The notes: generated by a model from the letters alone, not told the origin. A stretch of DNA of 64,000 nucleotides from Erwinia sp. 198 (GCF_003937915.1 NZ_RHUM01000003.1:295703-359702), one strand, 5' to 3'; shown: positions 38,352 through 50,640, numbered from the stretch's first letter. Numbers and translations: made by a program.

Positions 38352-41074
38352 TGTGTTGCCTCCTGCAGATCCTCAATACTTGCCCCCAGCAGGAACGGCG
38401 GTACGCCCGGCAAGCCCAACGGTAAACCCACCTGCCCTGCCTGCAAGGCGGTCGAGAAGCGAACCGGCAGGCTCAGCGTTTCGCCCGCGCAGCGGAAGGC
38501 GACCGTAGCGCCTGCGTTGACGCCCAGTTTCGCCGCGTCTTGCGGGTTCACCATCACGTAAGGCAACGGCATACGCTGCTGGAACACCGGTGAACGCTGG
38601 GTCATCTCTTCACTGCCGAACAGGTGGAAGTAAGGCGCGACGCGCCAGCCGTTCTCTTTGCCCGCAAAGGCTTCCGGCACGGCGGTGAACCACTCCAGCT
38701 GGCCAACGCCTGCTTCAAACAGGCGCACGCCCGGATCGCCGAAGCGCAGCTTGCCGCCCACTTCGTCCTGGAACTTGTTCCACGCCTGCGGAGAGTTCCA
38801 GCCCGGCGCCCAGGCAAACGGGATCTGCGAACGAGGCGCGCCCGGCTGGTTGTTCCCTTCCATAGAGAAGGCGAACATGGTGTCTTTATCCTGCGGCTGA
38901 CGCGGTTCGTGCACGCTGATATTGGCGCGAGCCGCGGTACGACCGCTGGCGCGGATCGGCGATCGGGCCAGTTTCTGACCGCGAATACGGAAGCTGGCGT
39001 CCGGCGCGGCGGCCTTGATCCCGGCCAGCTGCGGCAGCGCCGCCACGCAGGCGTCGATCACGTGATCGAGCTGCGTCCAGTCCACTTCGCGGCTGCTGAT
39101 GGTGCTGGCTAGCGAGTGCAGCCAGCGCCAGCTTTCCAGCATCTGAATTTTGTCATCGTAGTAGGACGGATCGTAAACCTGGAAGAAGCGCTGCGCGCGG
39201 CCTTCCTGGTTGACCACGGTGCCGTCGCTTTCCGCAAAGCTGGCGGTGGAAAGGATCAGACCCGCTTTCTCTGTGGTCGCCGTACGTTGATGATCGATAA
39301 CGATCACGTTCGGCGTGTTGGTCAACGCCGCATCGACACGGGCTTTTGGCGCATGGCGATAGAGGTCGTTTTCCATAATGATAACGGCATCGGCAGAACC
39401 ACTTGAAAGCTCGTCGAGCGCGGCATCCAGCGGCTTGCCGCCGATCATGCCAAGGCCCACGCTATTGGCTGCGCCGGATAGCAAAGTGATACCCACATCC
39501 GCGCCGCGTCCTTTCAGCGCTCTGGCAACGTTAGCCGCCGCCTGGATCATCGCCTCGCTGCCCGCGTGCACGCCGGAAATAATCAGCGGTTTCTTCGCAC
39601 CGGCCAGCGCCTGCACCACCACGTCGATCTTGCCGCTCAGTTCACGATCGAGACCGTCTACCGCCGGCGCCGTTTCATCCAGCGCGTTGGCGATAGCGAA
39701 GCCCAGACGCGCCTGATCTTCCACCGGCGCACGATAGCTCCAGGCGGCAATGTCGTCCAGACGGGTTTCGTCCACGTTGGTGACAAACAGCGGATGTTTG
39801 GCGTGTTGACCGATGTTCATAATCGCCGCAATCTGCCAGTCGGCCACTTTCTGCGCCGCCGCCATTTCGCGCGCTTTGCCCTTAACGGCCTGGCGCACGG
39901 AGAGCGCGATGCGTGCGCCCACCTGGGTCAGATCTTCACCCAGCACCAGCACGGCATCGTAGCTTTCGATTTCGCGCAGCGCCGGCGTATGGATGCCGCC
40001 TTCGCGCAGCACTTTCAGCATCAGTTCCAGACGTGCCTGCTCGCCAGCCGGAATACCGGTGGAGAAGTTCTCGGCGCCGACCAGCTCACGCAGCGCGAAG
40101 TTGCTTTCAACGCTGGCGCGTGGCGAACCGATCCCAATCACTTTTTTCGCCTGGCGCAGCACGTCCGCCGCGCCCTGCATCGCCTGCTCGGCATTGAGCG
40201 CGATCCAGTCGTCGCCGCGACGCTGCATCGGCTGGCGCGGACGATCTTTCAGGTTAACGTAGCCGTAGCCAAAGCGGCCCCGGTCGCACAGGAAGTACTG
40301 GTTTACGGTGCCGTTATAGCGGTTCTCAATACGGCGCAGTTCGCCGTAGCGCTCGCCGGGGCTGGTGTTGCAGCCAACGCTGCACTGCTGGCAGATGCTT
40401 GGCGCGTACTGCATATCCCATTTACGGTTATAACGCTCGGAATGCGTTTTATCGGTAAATACGCCTGTAGGGCAGATTTCCACCAGGTTGCCGGAGAACT
40501 CGCTCTCCAGCACGCCGTCTTCCGGACGACCGAAGTAGACGTTGTCGTGCGCGCCATACACGCCCAGGTCTTTGCCATCCGCGTAATCTTTGTAGTAGCG
40601 CACGCAGCGATAGCAGGCGATACAACGGTTCATTTCGTGCGAGATGAACGGGCCGAGATCCTGATTGCGATGGGTACGTTTGGTAAAGCGATAGCGGCGG
40701 AAGCTGTGGCCGGTCATCACCGTCATATCCTGAAGATGGCAGTTACCGCCCTCTTCACAAACCGGACAGTCGTGCGGGTGGTTGGTCATCAGCCACTCCA
40801 CCACGCTTTCCCGAAACTCTTTCGCTTCGCCGTCATCAATGGAAATAAAGGTGCCGTCGGAGGCTGGCGTCATACAGGACATCACCAGGCGACCACGGGT
40901 GTCTTCGGCATTCTGAAATTGCTTGACCGCGCACTGGCGGCAGGCGCCGACGCTACCGAGCGCCGGATGCCAGCAAAAATAAGGAATATCAAGGCCGAGC
41001 GAGAGGCAAGCCTGGAGCAGGTTGTCCGCGCCGTCGACGTCGTATTCTTTACCGTCTACATGAATTGTAGCCAT
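38348..41074 (-). CDS. nuoG: NADH-quinone oxidoreductase subunit G
   Basis: 908 residues from ATG 41074, the E. coli length and start ([19 protein letters not shown]). Peripheral iron-sulphur subunit: an N-terminal 2Fe-2S site ([15 protein letters not shown]), a His/Cys cluster site ([12 protein letters not shown]), a ferredoxin-like site (CIACYRC), the cluster in CQQCSVGC, then an inactive molybdopterin-oxidoreductase-like domain. A longer frame to 41119 extends into the spacer and is rejected. The ribosome site is weak. Confidence 0.95.
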   Translation of the reverse strand: MATIHVDGKEYDVDGADNLLQACLSLGLDIPYFCWHPALGSVGACRQCAVKQFQNAEDTRGRLVMSCMTPASDGTFISIDDGEAKEFRESVVEWLMTNHPHDCPVCEEGGNCHLQDMTVMTGHSFRRYRFTKRTHRNQDLGPFISHEMNRCIACYRCVRYYKDYADGKDLGVYGAHDNVYFGRPEDGVLESEFSGNLVEICPTGVFTDKTHSERYNRKWDMQYAPSICQQCSVGCNTSPGERYGELRRIENRYNGTVNQYFLCDRGRFGYGYVNLKDRPRQPMQRRGDDWIALNAEQAMQGAADVLRQAKKVIGIGSPRASVESNFALRELVGAENFSTGIPAGEQARLELMLKVLREGGIHTPALREIESYDAVLVLGEDLTQVGARIALSVRQAVKGKAREMAAAQKVADWQIAAIMNIGQHAKHPLFVTNVDETRLDDIAAWSYRAPVEDQARLGFAIANALDETAPAVDGLDRELSGKIDVVVQALAGAKKPLIISGVHAGSEAMIQAAANVARALKGRGADVGITLLSGAANSVGLGMIGGKPLDAALDELSSGSADAVIIMENDLYRHAPKARVDAALTNTPNVIVIDHQRTATTEKAGLILSTASFAESDGTVVNQEGRAQRFFQVYDPSYYDDKIQMLESWRWLHSLASTISSREVDWTQLDHVIDACVAALPQLAGIKAAAPDASFRIRGQKLARSPIRASGRTAARANISVHEPRQPQDKDTMFAFSMEGNNQPGAPRSQIPFAWAPGWNSPQAWNKFQDEVGGKLRFGDPGVRLFEAGVGQLEWFTAVPEAFAGKENGWRVAPYFHLFGSEEMTQRSPVFQQRMPLPYVMVNPQDAAKLGVNAGATVAFRCAGETLSLPVRFSTALQAGQVGLPLGLPGVPPFLLGASIEDLQEATQ

Positions 41075-41125
41075 AATGAAATTGCTCAAGTAAGGCTCGA
41101 AACCGAGCGTTAAACACAATTCTTT

Positions 41126-41254
41126 AAATAACCGTCTTACTTGACGTTGTAGCGGTGTTAGCGGCGTTCTCTTACCCCGGTTACTTACTGAAGTAAGCTC
41201 CCGGGGATGCGTTCTCTTGCTGCCTGGCTACAACGCCAATTAATTTGGTTATTT
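41126..41254. repeat. ERIC element between nuoF and nuoG
   Basis: 129 bp bounded by the inverted ends AAATAACC and GGTTATTT. The core CCCCGGTTACTTACTGAAGT and its continuation AAGCTCCCGGGG match the central palindrome of enterobacterial repetitive intergenic consensus (ERIC) sequences. Arms GTTGTAGC and GCTACAAC also pair. Length and organisation fit the typical 127-bp ERIC. It fills most of the 208-bp nuoF-nuoG spacer and would be transcribed as a long hairpin within the operon mRNA. Confidence 0.88.
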
Positions 41255-41282
41255 CGCGCATTTCTTTATTTGCACGGTATTT

Positions 41283-42629
41283 TTACCAGCGCGCCTTCAG
41301 CAGATTCGCCTGGATACCGGCGATCGCGTGCGCGTTGCTGTAAACCTGTGGCGCCATGCCGGCCTCAAACTCTTCACGGAAATATTTGATGGCGCTCTGC
41401 AGCGGCTCTACCGCGCCCGGCGCGTGCGCACAGAAAGTTTTGCCCGGCCCAAGCTGGCGGCAAAGCTGCAGCAGGGTTTCGATATCGCCCGGCTGTCCTT
41501 CCTTTCGCTCCAGCGCGCGCAGGATTTTTACGCTCCACGGCAGGCCGTCGCGGCACGGCGTACACCAGCCGCACGACTCGCGCGCAAAAAACTCTTCCAG
41601 GTTGCGCACCAGCGATACCATATTGATTTCGTGGTCGACCGCCATTGCCAGCGCGGTGCCCAGACGGCTGCCCGCCTTGCCGATGCTGGCGAACTCCATC
41701 GGCAGATCCAGATGCGATTCGGTCAGGAAGTCGGTTCCCGCGCCGCCCGGCTGCCAGGCTTTAAACTTCAGGCCGTCGCGCATGCCGCCCGCGTAGTCTT
41801 CCAGGATTTCACGCGCCGTGGTGCCGAAAGGCAGCTCCCAGACGCCTGGGTTTTTCACCCGGCCGGAAAAGCCCATCATTTTGGTACCGGTATCGTCGCT
41901 CTTCGAGATGTTCTTATACCAGTCGACGCCGTTGGCGAGGATTGCCGGCACGTTGGACAGCGTTTCCACGTTATTGACGCAGGTTGGTTTACCCCAGACG
42001 CCTGCCGAAGCAGGGAAAGGCGGCTTGGAGCGCGGGTTAGCGCGACGGCCTTCCAGCGAGTTGATCAGCGCGGTTTCTTCACCACAGATATAACGACCCG
42101 CGCCGGTATGCACAATCAGCTCGAAATCAAAGCCGGTGCCCAGAATATTTTTGCCGAGATAGCCCGCTTCGGTCGCTTCCGCAATGGCGCGACGCAGGTT
42201 GACGGCCGCTTCAATATATTCGCCGCGCAGGAAGATATAGCCGCGATACGCTTTCAGCGCGAAGGCACCGATCAGCATCCCTTCCACCAGCTGGTGCGGC
42301 ATTTGCTCCATCAGCAGTCGGTCTTTATAGGTGCCCGGCTCCATCTCATCGGCGTTACATAGCAGGTAACGAATATTCATGGACTCGTCTTTCGGCATCA
42401 GGCTCCACTTCAGTCCCGTGGAGAAGCCTGCGCCGCCGCGCCCTTTCAGGCCGGAATCTTTTACCAGCGCTACGATTTCATCAGGCGCCATGCCCTTCAG
42501 CGCTTTTTCCGCGCCGGCATAGCCGTTTTTGCTGCGGTATTCGTCGAGGAATACCGCCTGTTTGTCTTCGCGCATACGCCAGGTCAGCGGGTGCGTCTCG
42601 GCAGTACGAACAATCTCTTTAATAGTCAT
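41283..42629 (-). CDS. nuoF: NADH-quinone oxidoreductase subunit F
   Basis: 448 residues (E. coli 445). It binds NADH, FMN and one 4Fe-4S cluster. The FMN/NADH glycine-rich segment is [16 protein letters not shown] and the cluster cysteines are in [11 protein letters not shown]. The start overlaps the nuoE stop by four bases. The ERIC element lies just downstream. Confidence 0.98.
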   Translation of the reverse strand: MTIKEIVRTAETHPLTWRMREDKQAVFLDEYRSKNGYAGAEKALKGMAPDEIVALVKDSGLKGRGGAGFSTGLKWSLMPKDESMNIRYLLCNADEMEPGTYKDRLLMEQMPHQLVEGMLIGAFALKAYRGYIFLRGEYIEAAVNLRRAIAEATEAGYLGKNILGTGFDFELIVHTGAGRYICGEETALINSLEGRRANPRSKPPFPASAGVWGKPTCVNNVETLSNVPAILANGVDWYKNISKSDDTGTKMMGFSGRVKNPGVWELPFGTTAREILEDYAGGMRDGLKFKAWQPGGAGTDFLTESHLDLPMEFASIGKAGSRLGTALAMAVDHEINMVSLVRNLEEFFARESCGWCTPCRDGLPWSVKILRALERKEGQPGDIETLLQLCRQLGPGKTFCAHAPGAVEPLQSAIKYFREEFEAGMAPQVYSNAHAIAGIQANLLKARW

Positions 42630-43141
42630 TGATACTGCTCCAGTAACGTGACGACGTTTTCCGGGGTGAGATGCACATGCGTGTCCTCATCCACCATCAT
42701 CGTCGGGCCTTTGTCGCAGTTGCCAAGGCAGCAGGTCGGCAGTAGCGTAAAGCGACCGTCCGGCGTGGTCTGACCCGGCTTGATGTTCAGGTTTGCTTCC
42801 AGCGCTGCCTGAATACCCTGATAGCCGGTGATATGGCACACCACGCTGTCGCAGTAGCGGATCACATGGCGGCCAACCGGCTGGCGGAAGATCTGGCTGT
42901 AAAACGTGGCCACGCCCTCTACGTCGCTGGCCGGAATGCCCAGCACATCGGCAATGGCCTGAATAGCGCCATCCGGCACCCAGCCACGCTGTTTCTGCAC
43001 GATTTTCAGCGCTTCAATCGACGCCGCCCGCGCATCTTCGTAATGGTGCTTTTCCTGTTCTATCGCATCATGCTCTGTCGCACTCAGGACGAAAGCATCT
43101 GAAGGCTCGATCGTTTCGATCGCAATTCTTTGATCGTGCAT
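42626..43141 (-). CDS. nuoE: NADH-quinone oxidoreductase subunit E
   Basis: 171 residues (E. coli 166). Thioredoxin-like 2Fe-2S subunit with cysteines in YCDSVVC and CCLGNC. The N-terminal ~20 residues are slightly longer than in E. coli. Two bases separate it from nuoCD. Confidence 0.97.
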   Translation of the reverse strand: MHDQRIAIETIEPSDAFVLSATEHDAIEQEKHHYEDARAASIEALKIVQKQRGWVPDGAIQAIADVLGIPASDVEGVATFYSQIFRQPVGRHVIRYCDSVVCHITGYQGIQAALEANLNIKPGQTTPDGRFTLLPTCCLGNCDKGPTMMVDEDTHVHLTPENVVTLLEQYQ

Positions 43142-43143
43142 AA

Positions 43144-44943
43144 TTAGCGGTCCACGTCTGACATAACAAAATCAATACTGCCGAGGTAAACGATCAGATC
43201 GGATACCAGGCTGCCGTTGATGACGGAAGGGATCTGCTGCAGATGCGGGAAGCTTGGCGTGCGCACGCGGGTGCGGTAGCTCATGGTGCTGCCGTCGCTG
43301 GTCAGATAGTAGCTGTTGATCCCTTTGGTAGCTTCAATCATCTGGAAAGACTCGTTGGCCGGCATCACCGGGCCCCACGAAACCTGCAGGAAGTGGGTGA
43401 TCAGCGTTTCAATATGCTGCAGCGTGCGCTCTTTCGGCGGCGGCGTGGTCAGCGGATGATCGGCTTTAAACGGCCCTTCCGGCATGTTTTTCAGGCACTG
43501 TTCCAGGATGCGCATACTCTGACGCATCTCTTCCATTTTCAGCATGACGCGGGTGTAGGCGCAGCTGATGCCGTCACCAATTGGCACTTCAAAATCAAAG
43601 TTTTCGTAGCCGGAATAAGGACGCCATTTGCGCACGTCGAAATCCAGGCCGGTTGCGCGCAGGCCCGCGCCCGTGGTGCCCCATGCCAGCGCCTCTTCCA
43701 TGTTGTAGGCGGAGACGCCTTTGGCGCGGCCAATCAGCACGGAGTTTTTCAGCGCCGTCTGTTCGTAGGCCTTCAGGCGTTTTGGCATCCAGTCAAGGAA
43801 TTCGCGCAGCAGGCGATCCCAGCCCTTCGGCAGATCGTGCGCCACGCCGCCAATGCGGAACCATGCCGGATGCATACGGAAGCCGGTAATCGCCTCCACC
43901 ACGTCATAAATTTTCTGGCGGTCGGTAAAGGCAAAGAACACCGGTGACATCGCCCCGACGTCCTGAATAAAAGTAGAAATGTAGAGAAGGTGGCTGTTGA
44001 TACGGAACAGCTCGGAAAGCATCACGCGGATCACGTCAACGCGCTCAGGCACTTTAATGCCCGCCAGCTTTTCTACCGCCAGCACGTAAGGCATCTCGTT
44101 TACGCAGCCGCCAAGATATTCAATGCGGTCGGTGTAGGGGATATAGCTGTGCCAGGACTGGCGCTCGCCCATCTTCTCTGCGCCGCGATGGTGGTAACCG
44201 ATATCCGGCACGCAGTCGACGATCTCTTCGCCGTCCAGCTGCAAAATAATGCGGAAAGCACCGTGCGCGGAAGGATGGTTAGGGCCGAGATTGAGGAACA
44301 TAAAGTCCTCATTGGCGGTGCCGCGCTTCATGCCCCACTCTTCCGGTTTGAAGGTCATCGCCTCCATTTCCAGATCTTCTTTCTGCCTGGTCAGCTCAAA
44401 GGGATCGAACTCGGTGGCGCGCGCCGGGTAATCCTTACGCAGCGGATGGCCTTCCCAGGTTTGCGGCATCATGATGCGCGTCAGATGCGGGTGGCCGTCA
44501 AACGTAATGCCGAACATTTCCCAGGTTTCGCGCTCGTACCAGTTAGCGTTGGCAAAAATTTTGGTGATGGTAGGCAGGTGCAGATCGTTTTCGGACAGCG
44601 CCACCTTAAGCATAATGTCGCGATTACGCTCAATGGACAGCAGGTGATAGAAAACGGAAAAATCCGCCGCTGGCAGTCCGTCACGATGCGTGCGCAGACG
44701 TTCGTCCATACCGTGCAGATCGTACAGCATGACGTAAGGCTTCGGCAGCTTGCGCAGAAACGCTACAATTTCCAGTAACTGTTCGCGTCTTACCCAGACC
44801 ACCGGAATGCCGGTGCGGGTTGGCTGAACGGTAAAGGCATCTGGCCCAAAACGGTTACGCAACTCGCCGATCACCGGGTCATCCAGGTGATCCCGGGTTT
44901 GCCATTCTGGCTGAGCGAGATTTTGCGTGGTTAAATCTGTCAT
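43144..44943 (-). CDS. nuoC: NADH-quinone oxidoreductase fused subunit C/D
   Basis: 599 residues, the fused NuoCD form typical of enterobacteria. The N-terminal NuoC part covers about 1-190 ([19 protein letters not shown]). The NuoD part covers about 210-599 and lines the quinone site ([25 protein letters not shown]), ending VMSDVDR. Confidence 0.98.
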   Translation of the reverse strand: MTDLTTQNLAQPEWQTRDHLDDPVIGELRNRFGPDAFTVQPTRTGIPVVWVRREQLLEIVAFLRKLPKPYVMLYDLHGMDERLRTHRDGLPAADFSVFYHLLSIERNRDIMLKVALSENDLHLPTITKIFANANWYERETWEMFGITFDGHPHLTRIMMPQTWEGHPLRKDYPARATEFDPFELTRQKEDLEMEAMTFKPEEWGMKRGTANEDFMFLNLGPNHPSAHGAFRIILQLDGEEIVDCVPDIGYHHRGAEKMGERQSWHSYIPYTDRIEYLGGCVNEMPYVLAVEKLAGIKVPERVDVIRVMLSELFRINSHLLYISTFIQDVGAMSPVFFAFTDRQKIYDVVEAITGFRMHPAWFRIGGVAHDLPKGWDRLLREFLDWMPKRLKAYEQTALKNSVLIGRAKGVSAYNMEEALAWGTTGAGLRATGLDFDVRKWRPYSGYENFDFEVPIGDGISCAYTRVMLKMEEMRQSMRILEQCLKNMPEGPFKADHPLTTPPPKERTLQHIETLITHFLQVSWGPVMPANESFQMIEATKGINSYYLTSDGSTMSYRTRVRTPSFPHLQQIPSVINGSLVSDLIVYLGSIDFVMSDVDR

Positions 44944-45052
44944 AGGTCGTTCACCATGTGGGCCTGTCGACAGGCACTCAGTATTGGCGTCAGAACAGGC
45001 CGCCCGCGTATTATTTTTTTCTGCGTGCTGTTTGGGCCTTGTTCATTAACTC

Positions 45053-45727
45053 TTAAATTTCGTCCGGGGTGCGCAAGTTGGTGACCGCAATGCGTTCGCC
45101 CTGCTTCCTTTCACGTTCGGACTGCATGTTGGCTCGATAAACGCCCTGATCGCCGACCACCCAGGAGAGCGGACGACGCTCTTTGCCGATCGATTCCTGT
45201 AGCAGCAGCAGAGCCTGCATATAGGCTTCGGGACGAGGCGGACAGCCGGGAATATAAACGTCAACCGGCAGGAATTTGTCTACGCCCTGCACCACGGAAT
45301 AGATATCGTACATGCCGCCCGAGTTAGCACAGGCGCCCATCGAAATCACCCACTTGGGTTCCAGCATCTGATCGTAAAGACGCTGAATAACCGGTGCCAT
45401 TTTGGTGAAAGGCGTACCGGCTACTACCATGAAGTCGGCCTGACGAGGCGAGGCGCGGATAACTTCGGAACCAAACCGCGCCACGTCGTGCACGGAGGTA
45501 AAAGAAGTTGTCATCTCTACGTAACAACAGGAAAGACCGAAGTTAAACGGCCACAGAGAGTTTTTACGTCCCCAGTTCACCATATCGTGCAGAGCGTGTT
45601 CGAGCTTGCCCATATAAACGCTTTGATGAACGTGCTTTTCCAGCGGGTCGGTGACGATCTCCTGCTTCTGCAGCGGGTAGCGATCGTTATCGCCGTTCGG
45701 GTCTGCGCGGGTTAGCGTATAATCCAT
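45053..45727 (-). CDS. nuoB: NADH-quinone oxidoreductase subunit B
   Basis: 224 residues (E. coli 220). It carries terminal cluster N2 beside the quinone site: adjacent cysteines in LSCCYVEM, then [11 protein letters not shown] and [10 protein letters not shown] four-residue insertion near residue 42 explains the extra length over E. coli. Confidence 0.98.
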   Translation of the reverse strand: MDYTLTRADPNGDNDRYPLQKQEIVTDPLEKHVHQSVYMGKLEHALHDMVNWGRKNSLWPFNFGLSCCYVEMTTSFTSVHDVARFGSEVIRASPRQADFMVVAGTPFTKMAPVIQRLYDQMLEPKWVISMGACANSGGMYDIYSVVQGVDKFLPVDVYIPGCPPRPEAYMQALLLLQESIGKERRPLSWVVGDQGVYRANMQSERERKQGERIAVTNLRTPDEI

Positions 45728-45742
45728 TGTTATGCCTCGCTT

Positions 45743-46180
45743 TTACTGCGTGTGACGATGGGAATGCGAAACGGTAGTAGTTTTGGCTACCACACGGCGA
45801 GGTGCGGGAGCCCAGTCCAGCGCGCGGATCCGCACCAGATAAACCAGTCCGGCAAGCAGTACCAAAATAAAGATGGTGGCTTCGATAAAGCCGATCCAGC
45901 CGCTTTCACGGATGGCGGTCGACCATGCATACAGATAGAGCGCTTCCACGTCGAATATGACGAAGAACATCGCGACCAGGTAAAACTTGGCGGACATGCG
46001 CATCTTGGCGGTGCCGACAGGCGCGGCTCCGGACTCAAAAGGGGTATTTGTGTATCTTCCGCGTGCTTTTCCGCCCAGAAACCACGCTCCGGCTAACATT
46101 GCACAGCACAGACCTATGGAGACGATCAGAAATACGGCAAACGCCCAATGATGAGCGACGACTTCAGTGGTTGTTGACAT
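45743..46180 (-). CDS. nuoA: NADH-quinone oxidoreductase subunit A
   Basis: 145 residues (E. coli 147). Three-helix membrane subunit with the conserved loop [25 protein letters not shown] (shown here only as a landmark around residues 48-72) and the acidic [11 protein letters not shown] segment. First gene of the nuo operon. The promoter region lies upstream of 46180. Confidence 0.97.
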   Translation of the reverse strand: MSTTTEVVAHHWAFAVFLIVSIGLCCAMLAGAWFLGGKARGRYTNTPFESGAAPVGTAKMRMSAKFYLVAMFFVIFDVEALYLYAWSTAIRESGWIGFIEATIFILVLLAGLVYLVRIRALDWAPAPRRVVAKTTTVSHSHRHTQ

Positions 46181-46735
46181 ACACTCTGCTTAACTCAATA
46201 AGGGCGTCAGGGGGCTGCTCTCATGCACGGCAGTTGGCTGAAGCCTCGATTCACGGGAAAAATAAAAAACCAGATAAACTATGCTGTCTTTATTGATTAA
46301 GCAGCAATTTTATGGGGTTTTTTACTCCTTTATATAACCTTCTGTCAACTTTCATAAAAGTATCCGCAGGTTATTTTACACAAGTAGCATTTATTTAACA
46401 TTTGATGCGCAAAGATTGCGCTAAATCGTGTCAGTGACCGATCCTGCACTAAAGTGTAGCGGGTATTTCCTTGCACGGATCGCGGTTTTAACACTGGCTA
46501 TTCTGGCAGGAATTGCCTGCATTTCCTTCCCCTTACAAGGGTTATTTTTTTGATCCAGCACACGGTTTCGGTCTTTATGAGAAAAAAATAGCCAGGCAGA
46601 AGTGAGCAAAATCAATTCAATTTGATATTTAATTTTTTCTCTATGTCGGATAAGGTCAGCAAACGGCGTTGGCGCTTTTTAAAACACCAGAATAAAAAAC
46701 GGCGGGGGAAAAGCATGGGAGACAGGAAATTAACG
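46181..46735. promoter_or_regulatory. nuo operon upstream region
   Basis: About 555 bp of AT-rich non-coding DNA between nuoA and the lrhA terminator. It should hold the nuo promoters, which in E. coli respond to ArcA, NarL, Fis and other regulators. I could not assign individual sites. Short frames present here lack support. Confidence 0.5.
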
Positions 46736-46738
46736 CAT

Positions 46739-46782
46739 AAAAAAAGCCCCTCAAAACAATAGCTGTTTCGAAAGGCTTTTTT
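46739..46782 (-). terminator. lrhA terminator
   Basis: Imperfect stem with arms AAAAGCC and GGCTTTT and an inner AAAC/GTTT pairing; on the minus strand it ends in a run of T. It lies about 57 bases past the lrhA stop. Confidence 0.65.
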
Positions 46783-46838
46783 AGACAATTCTTCTAACTT
46801 TTTTTCACACTAATCAGAAAGTTAGATAAATCAGATTA

Positions 46839-47765
46839 TCACTCATCTTCATCTGCAAAAGCGGAGCGATCCTGACCCGTAGCGGTCAGATTGTAGGGAT
46901 CGTTGCTCGACTCCATGGCGTTGAAAATAGCCAGCGCCAGCTCGTTGTCGCTTTCCGGATTGCGGCACAGCAGGTATTCCGTGTCCGGCAGCATCGGCAA
47001 TCCTTCTGCCGCGCCCATCACGCGCAGTTCCGGACTCATCATCTCTACCGGACGAGCGGTCACGCCCAGACCCGCTTTAACGGCGGCGCGGACGGCAGCC
47101 AGCGTAGAGGCCACATAAGAGATGCGCCACGGAATACCCGCTTCGTTAAGGTGATCGATAGCCATATCACGATAAGGGCTTGGCTCGTCCAGCAGCACCA
47201 GAGGAATAGCTTCTCCGCGCTGGAACACGTAGTCGGCCGCACAGTACCAGAGCGTTGGCGAAGTACGCAGTACCTGCCAGGTGAAGTTCATCGGGCTGGA
47301 CGTTGTTACCACCAGGTCTACTTCTCCCTGGTTCAGCATTTCCATCATAAATGGATTACGCTTGACGCGAACGTCAATAGCCAGCTTCGGATAAACCGAG
47401 GTCACACGGTTAAGCAGGAAAGGCAGGATGGTGTCTGACGTATCGTCAGAAGCGCCGATAGTCAGCACGCCCTGGATATTACTGTACATCAGCGAGGTGC
47501 AGGCTTCATCGTTAAAGCGCAGGATTTTTCTGGCGTACCCCAGCAGCTGAATACCGTGCTCGGTCAGCAGTTTATTACGCCCATGGCGGGCGAACAGCTC
47601 TTTCCCTACCAGCTGCTCCAGACGCTGCATCTGCTGGCTGACGGCAGACTGCGTACGACAGACTGCCGCGGCGGCCGCGGCAAAAGTATTCAGATCGGCG
47701 ACGGCCACAAAAGTTCTGAGCAGATCGAGATCGAGATTAAGAATTGGACGATTTGCACTGGTCAT
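46839..47765 (-). CDS. lrhA: LysR-type regulator LrhA
   Basis: 308 residues (E. coli 312). The N-terminal helix-turn-helix (about 12-70, [20 protein letters not shown] followed by [16 protein letters not shown]) is followed by an effector-binding domain. In E. coli LrhA represses flhDC and affects RpoS and fimbriae; related regulators in plant-associated enterobacteria control motility and exopolysaccharide. The conserved position next to nuo supports orthology. The 958-bp upstream gap is shared with alaA. Confidence 0.94.
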   Translation of the reverse strand: MTSANRPILNLDLDLLRTFVAVADLNTFAAAAAAVCRTQSAVSQQMQRLEQLVGKELFARHGRNKLLTEHGIQLLGYARKILRFNDEACTSLMYSNIQGVLTIGASDDTSDTILPFLLNRVTSVYPKLAIDVRVKRNPFMMEMLNQGEVDLVVTTSSPMNFTWQVLRTSPTLWYCAADYVFQRGEAIPLVLLDEPSPYRDMAIDHLNEAGIPWRISYVASTLAAVRAAVKAGLGVTARPVEMMSPELRVMGAAEGLPMLPDTEYLLCRNPESDNELALAIFNAMESSNDPYNLTATGQDRSAFADEDE

Positions 47766-48723
47766 GTTTTCTTCACTTTTATAAGATTTTTAAGATACTA
47801 CTATCCTGGTGTTATTATCTACTTTATCAATAAGATAGAGAGACAACCGTAGGCAATGCGACCCGTTGGCTCGTCATTGCCTTAATCGCAAACGCGTTAT
47901 CCCAGCGGCCCAATATGCCCGGCTGATGCCGTCGCAAGGCCGCTGACAGATTTATACGTTTGGTACTTCAGGCTGGCGTCAGGTTACCTGCCGCCACACC
48001 CTGTTAACGTCCAGCCGCCCGCTGGATTAGCCCGGCGCTGTTAGTGTAAGACAACCATAAAAAATCAAAGAGCCAGAACACTGTAGTGACAGTGGAATAA
48101 TAATAAACAAAGCTTAACATTATTGGCGATAAAACGCGCTAATTACCGTTCCGGAAACAGGCTCGTCATACGTCCTTTTTCCTGAAGCATATCCTGACAT
48201 ACTGTCGATTACTTTTTAAGCCCAAATCCGATTATTCTTATCAGTAAAATAATTTTTTATGGTGAATCGCACCTTCTGCTCGCTTCGCACCATAAAAATT
48301 TATCAATTAGTAACAATATATCAGCAACGACGGCTCTCCTCTGAAGGTGCCGCCGCTTCTTGCCATTGTCGCCTGTTGCGGCGGTAGTGAGTAACCCCTG
48401 ACCAGCCAGTTAAGAATAACTGAATAGTTACCCACCGTGTCAATACATCTTATTTTACCTAATCGTTACAAAAACAGCCTTTTTGCTTGCAAAAAAACGG
48501 GCTTTTTTACAGGCTGCGGCATTCGATGCAGGTGTAAGTTTTATTAAACCTTCTCCAGGAAAAAGCTTCGAACCTGAACGAGCTTTCCTGCTGTGCCGTT
48601 CAGACAACGCGCAGGCATGCCGGGCAAACCCGCTATCGGGCTTCAAAAGCGCTGGCGAGAGGAGTACATTGTGCGGGTTTACTTTTCCACGGCAGGAATG
48701 CGGCTCAGCCAAAGGCGAATGAA
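47766..48723. promoter_or_regulatory. Long divergent lrhA-alaA control region
   Basis: About 960 bp without a supported gene, AT-rich in several stretches. The most distinct structure is an inverted repeat with 11-bp arms TTTTTATGGTG (48254-48264) and CACCATAAAAA (48288-48298). E. coli also has a long gap here, with a long lrhA leader. A 92-codon minus-strand frame at 48455-48733 lacks support. A small RNA cannot be excluded. Confidence 0.55.
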
Positions 48724-49938
48724 ATGACCCCAATTGATAAATCCAGCAAGCTCGATAACGTTTGTTATGACATCCGTGGCCCGGTGTTAAAAGAAGCCAG
48801 ACGCCTTGAAGAAGAAGGCAATAAAGTCCTCAAGCTCAATATTGGCAATCCCGCGCCTTTTGGTTTCGAAGCGCCTGACGAAATCCTGGTCGATGTCATC
48901 CGCAACCTGCCGAGCGCGCAGGGTTACTGCGACTCTAAAGGTCTCTATTCGGCGCGTAAAGCTATCGTGCAGCACTATCAGGCTCGCGGCCTGCGCGAAA
49001 TAACCGTCGAGGACGTTTATATTGGCAACGGCGTTTCCGAACTGATCGTGCAATCGATGCAGGCATTGCTGAACAGCGGTGATGAGATGCTGGTGCCGGC
49101 GCCCGATTATCCGCTATGGACGGCCGCCGTTTCGCTTTCCAGCGGTAAAGCGGTGCACTACCTTTGTGACGAATCCGCTGGCTGGTTCCCGGATCTGGAC
49201 GACATTCGCAGTAAAATCACTCCGCGCACGCGCGGGATCGTGATTATTAACCCAAATAACCCAACCGGCGCAGTTTACAGCAAGGAGCTGCTGCTGGAAG
49301 TCGTGGAGCTGGCCAGGCAGCATAATTTGATCATTTTCGCCGATGAAATCTACGACAAGATCCTTTATGACGCCGCTCAGCACCACTCTATCGCCGCGCT
49401 GGCTCCGGACCTGTTAACCATTACCTTTAACGGCCTGTCAAAAACCTACCGCGTGGCGGGGTTCCGCCAGGGCTGGATGGTGCTGAACGGGCCGAAAAAA
49501 CATGCCAAAGGCTACATTGAAGGACTGGAAATGCTGGCCTCAATGCGCCTGTGCGCTAACGTGCCTGCGCAGCACGCCATTCAGACCGCGCTGGGCGGGT
49601 ACCAGAGCATCAGCGAGTTTATCGTGCCGGGCGGCAGGCTGTATGAACAGCGCCAGCGCGCCTGGGAACTGATCAACGATATTCCGGGCGTCAGCTGCGT
49701 CAAGCCGGACGGCGCGCTTTATATGTTCCCGAAAATTGATGCCAAAAAATTCAATCTCCATGACGATCAGAAAATGGTGCTGGATTTCCTGCTGCAGGAG
49801 AAAGTACTGCTGGTGCAGGGCAGCGCCTTTAACTGGCCATGGCCGGATCACGTACGCATCGTCACCCTTCCCCACGTAAACGATCTTGAAATGGCTATCA
49901 GCAAGTTCGGCCGCTTCCTGGGAGGCTATCGCCAGTAG
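48724..49938 (+). CDS. alaA: Glutamate-pyruvate aminotransferase AlaA
   Basis: 404 residues (E. coli 405). A class I PLP aminotransferase making alanine from pyruvate and glutamate. The Schiff-base lysine is in NGLSKTYRVAGFRQGW, with the NPNNPTGAVYS loop and a carboxylate-binding arginine near VRIVTLP. It is highly similar to E. coli throughout. An AAGG box lies about ten bases before the ATG. Confidence 0.97.
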   Translation: MTPIDKSSKLDNVCYDIRGPVLKEARRLEEEGNKVLKLNIGNPAPFGFEAPDEILVDVIRNLPSAQGYCDSKGLYSARKAIVQHYQARGLREITVEDVYIGNGVSELIVQSMQALLNSGDEMLVPAPDYPLWTAAVSLSSGKAVHYLCDESAGWFPDLDDIRSKITPRTRGIVIINPNNPTGAVYSKELLLEVVELARQHNLIIFADEIYDKILYDAAQHHSIAALAPDLLTITFNGLSKTYRVAGFRQGWMVLNGPKKHAKGYIEGLEMLASMRLCANVPAQHAIQTALGGYQSISEFIVPGGRLYEQRQRAWELINDIPGVSCVKPDGALYMFPKIDAKKFNLHDDQKMVLDFLLQEKVLLVQGSAFNWPWPDHVRIVTLPHVNDLEMAISKFGRFLGGYRQ

Positions 49939-50043
49939 TCTGCTGTCGAACCGGATCGGCCAATATCGCTGCATTCTGTCAACTACCGTGATGCCAGAGC
50001 GGAATACTTCCCGCTCTGGTCTTCAGGCACAGGAAACCGTCCG

Positions 50044-50640
50044 ATGAATCAAAGTCATTTTTTCGCCCATCTCTCCCGCCTTAAACTCATCAACCGCTGG
50101 CCGCTGATGCGCAACGTGCGCACGGAAAACGTTTCCGAGCACAGCCTGCAGGTGGCGATGGTAGCCCATGCGCTGGCGGTGATTAAAAATAAAAAATTCA
50201 ACGGCAACCTTAACGCGGAACGGATCGCGCTGATGGCGATGTACCATGACGCCAGCGAAGTCCTGACGGGCGATTTGCCAACGCCGGTAAAGTATTACAA
50301 CGCCCAGATCGCCAACGAATACAAGAAGATTGAAAAGATAGCGCAGCAGAAGCTGGTGGAGATGCTGCCCGACGATCTGCAGGATGCCTGGCGACCGCTG
50401 CTGGACGAGCAGCAGCGCAGCGAAGACGAGACGGCTATCGTCAAGCAGGCTGATGCGCTCTGCGCCTACCTGAAATGTCTGGAAGAGCTGGCCGCCGGTA
50501 ACCATGAGTTTCAGCTGGCGAAAGCCCGGCTGGAAAAGACCCTGACTCAAAGGCGTAGCCCGGAGATGGACTATTTTGTTGAGGTCTTCGTGCCGAGCTT
50601 TAGCCTGTCGCTGGATGAAATCAGCCAGCAATCGCTGTAG
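50044..50640 (+). CDS. yfbR: 5'-Deoxynucleotidase YfbR
   Basis: 198 residues (E. coli 199). HD-domain phosphohydrolase that removes phosphate from deoxyribonucleoside 5'-monophosphates. The metal-binding His is in [16 protein letters not shown] and the HD pair is in [20 protein letters not shown]. Convergent with yfbS six bases downstream. Confidence 0.95.
   Translation: MNQSHFFAHLSRLKLINRWPLMRNVRTENVSEHSLQVAMVAHALAVIKNKKFNGNLNAERIALMAMYHDASEVLTGDLPTPVKYYNAQIANEYKKIEKIAQQKLVEMLPDDLQDAWRPLLDEQQRSEDETAIVKQADALCAYLKCLEELAAGNHEFQLAKARLEKTLTQRRSPEMDYFVEVFVPSFSLSLDEISQQSL

Noticed and set aside
39566..41113. 515-codon plus-strand frame opposite nuoG
   Set aside because: Entirely antisense to a conserved full-length nuoG; composition biased and no ribosome site.
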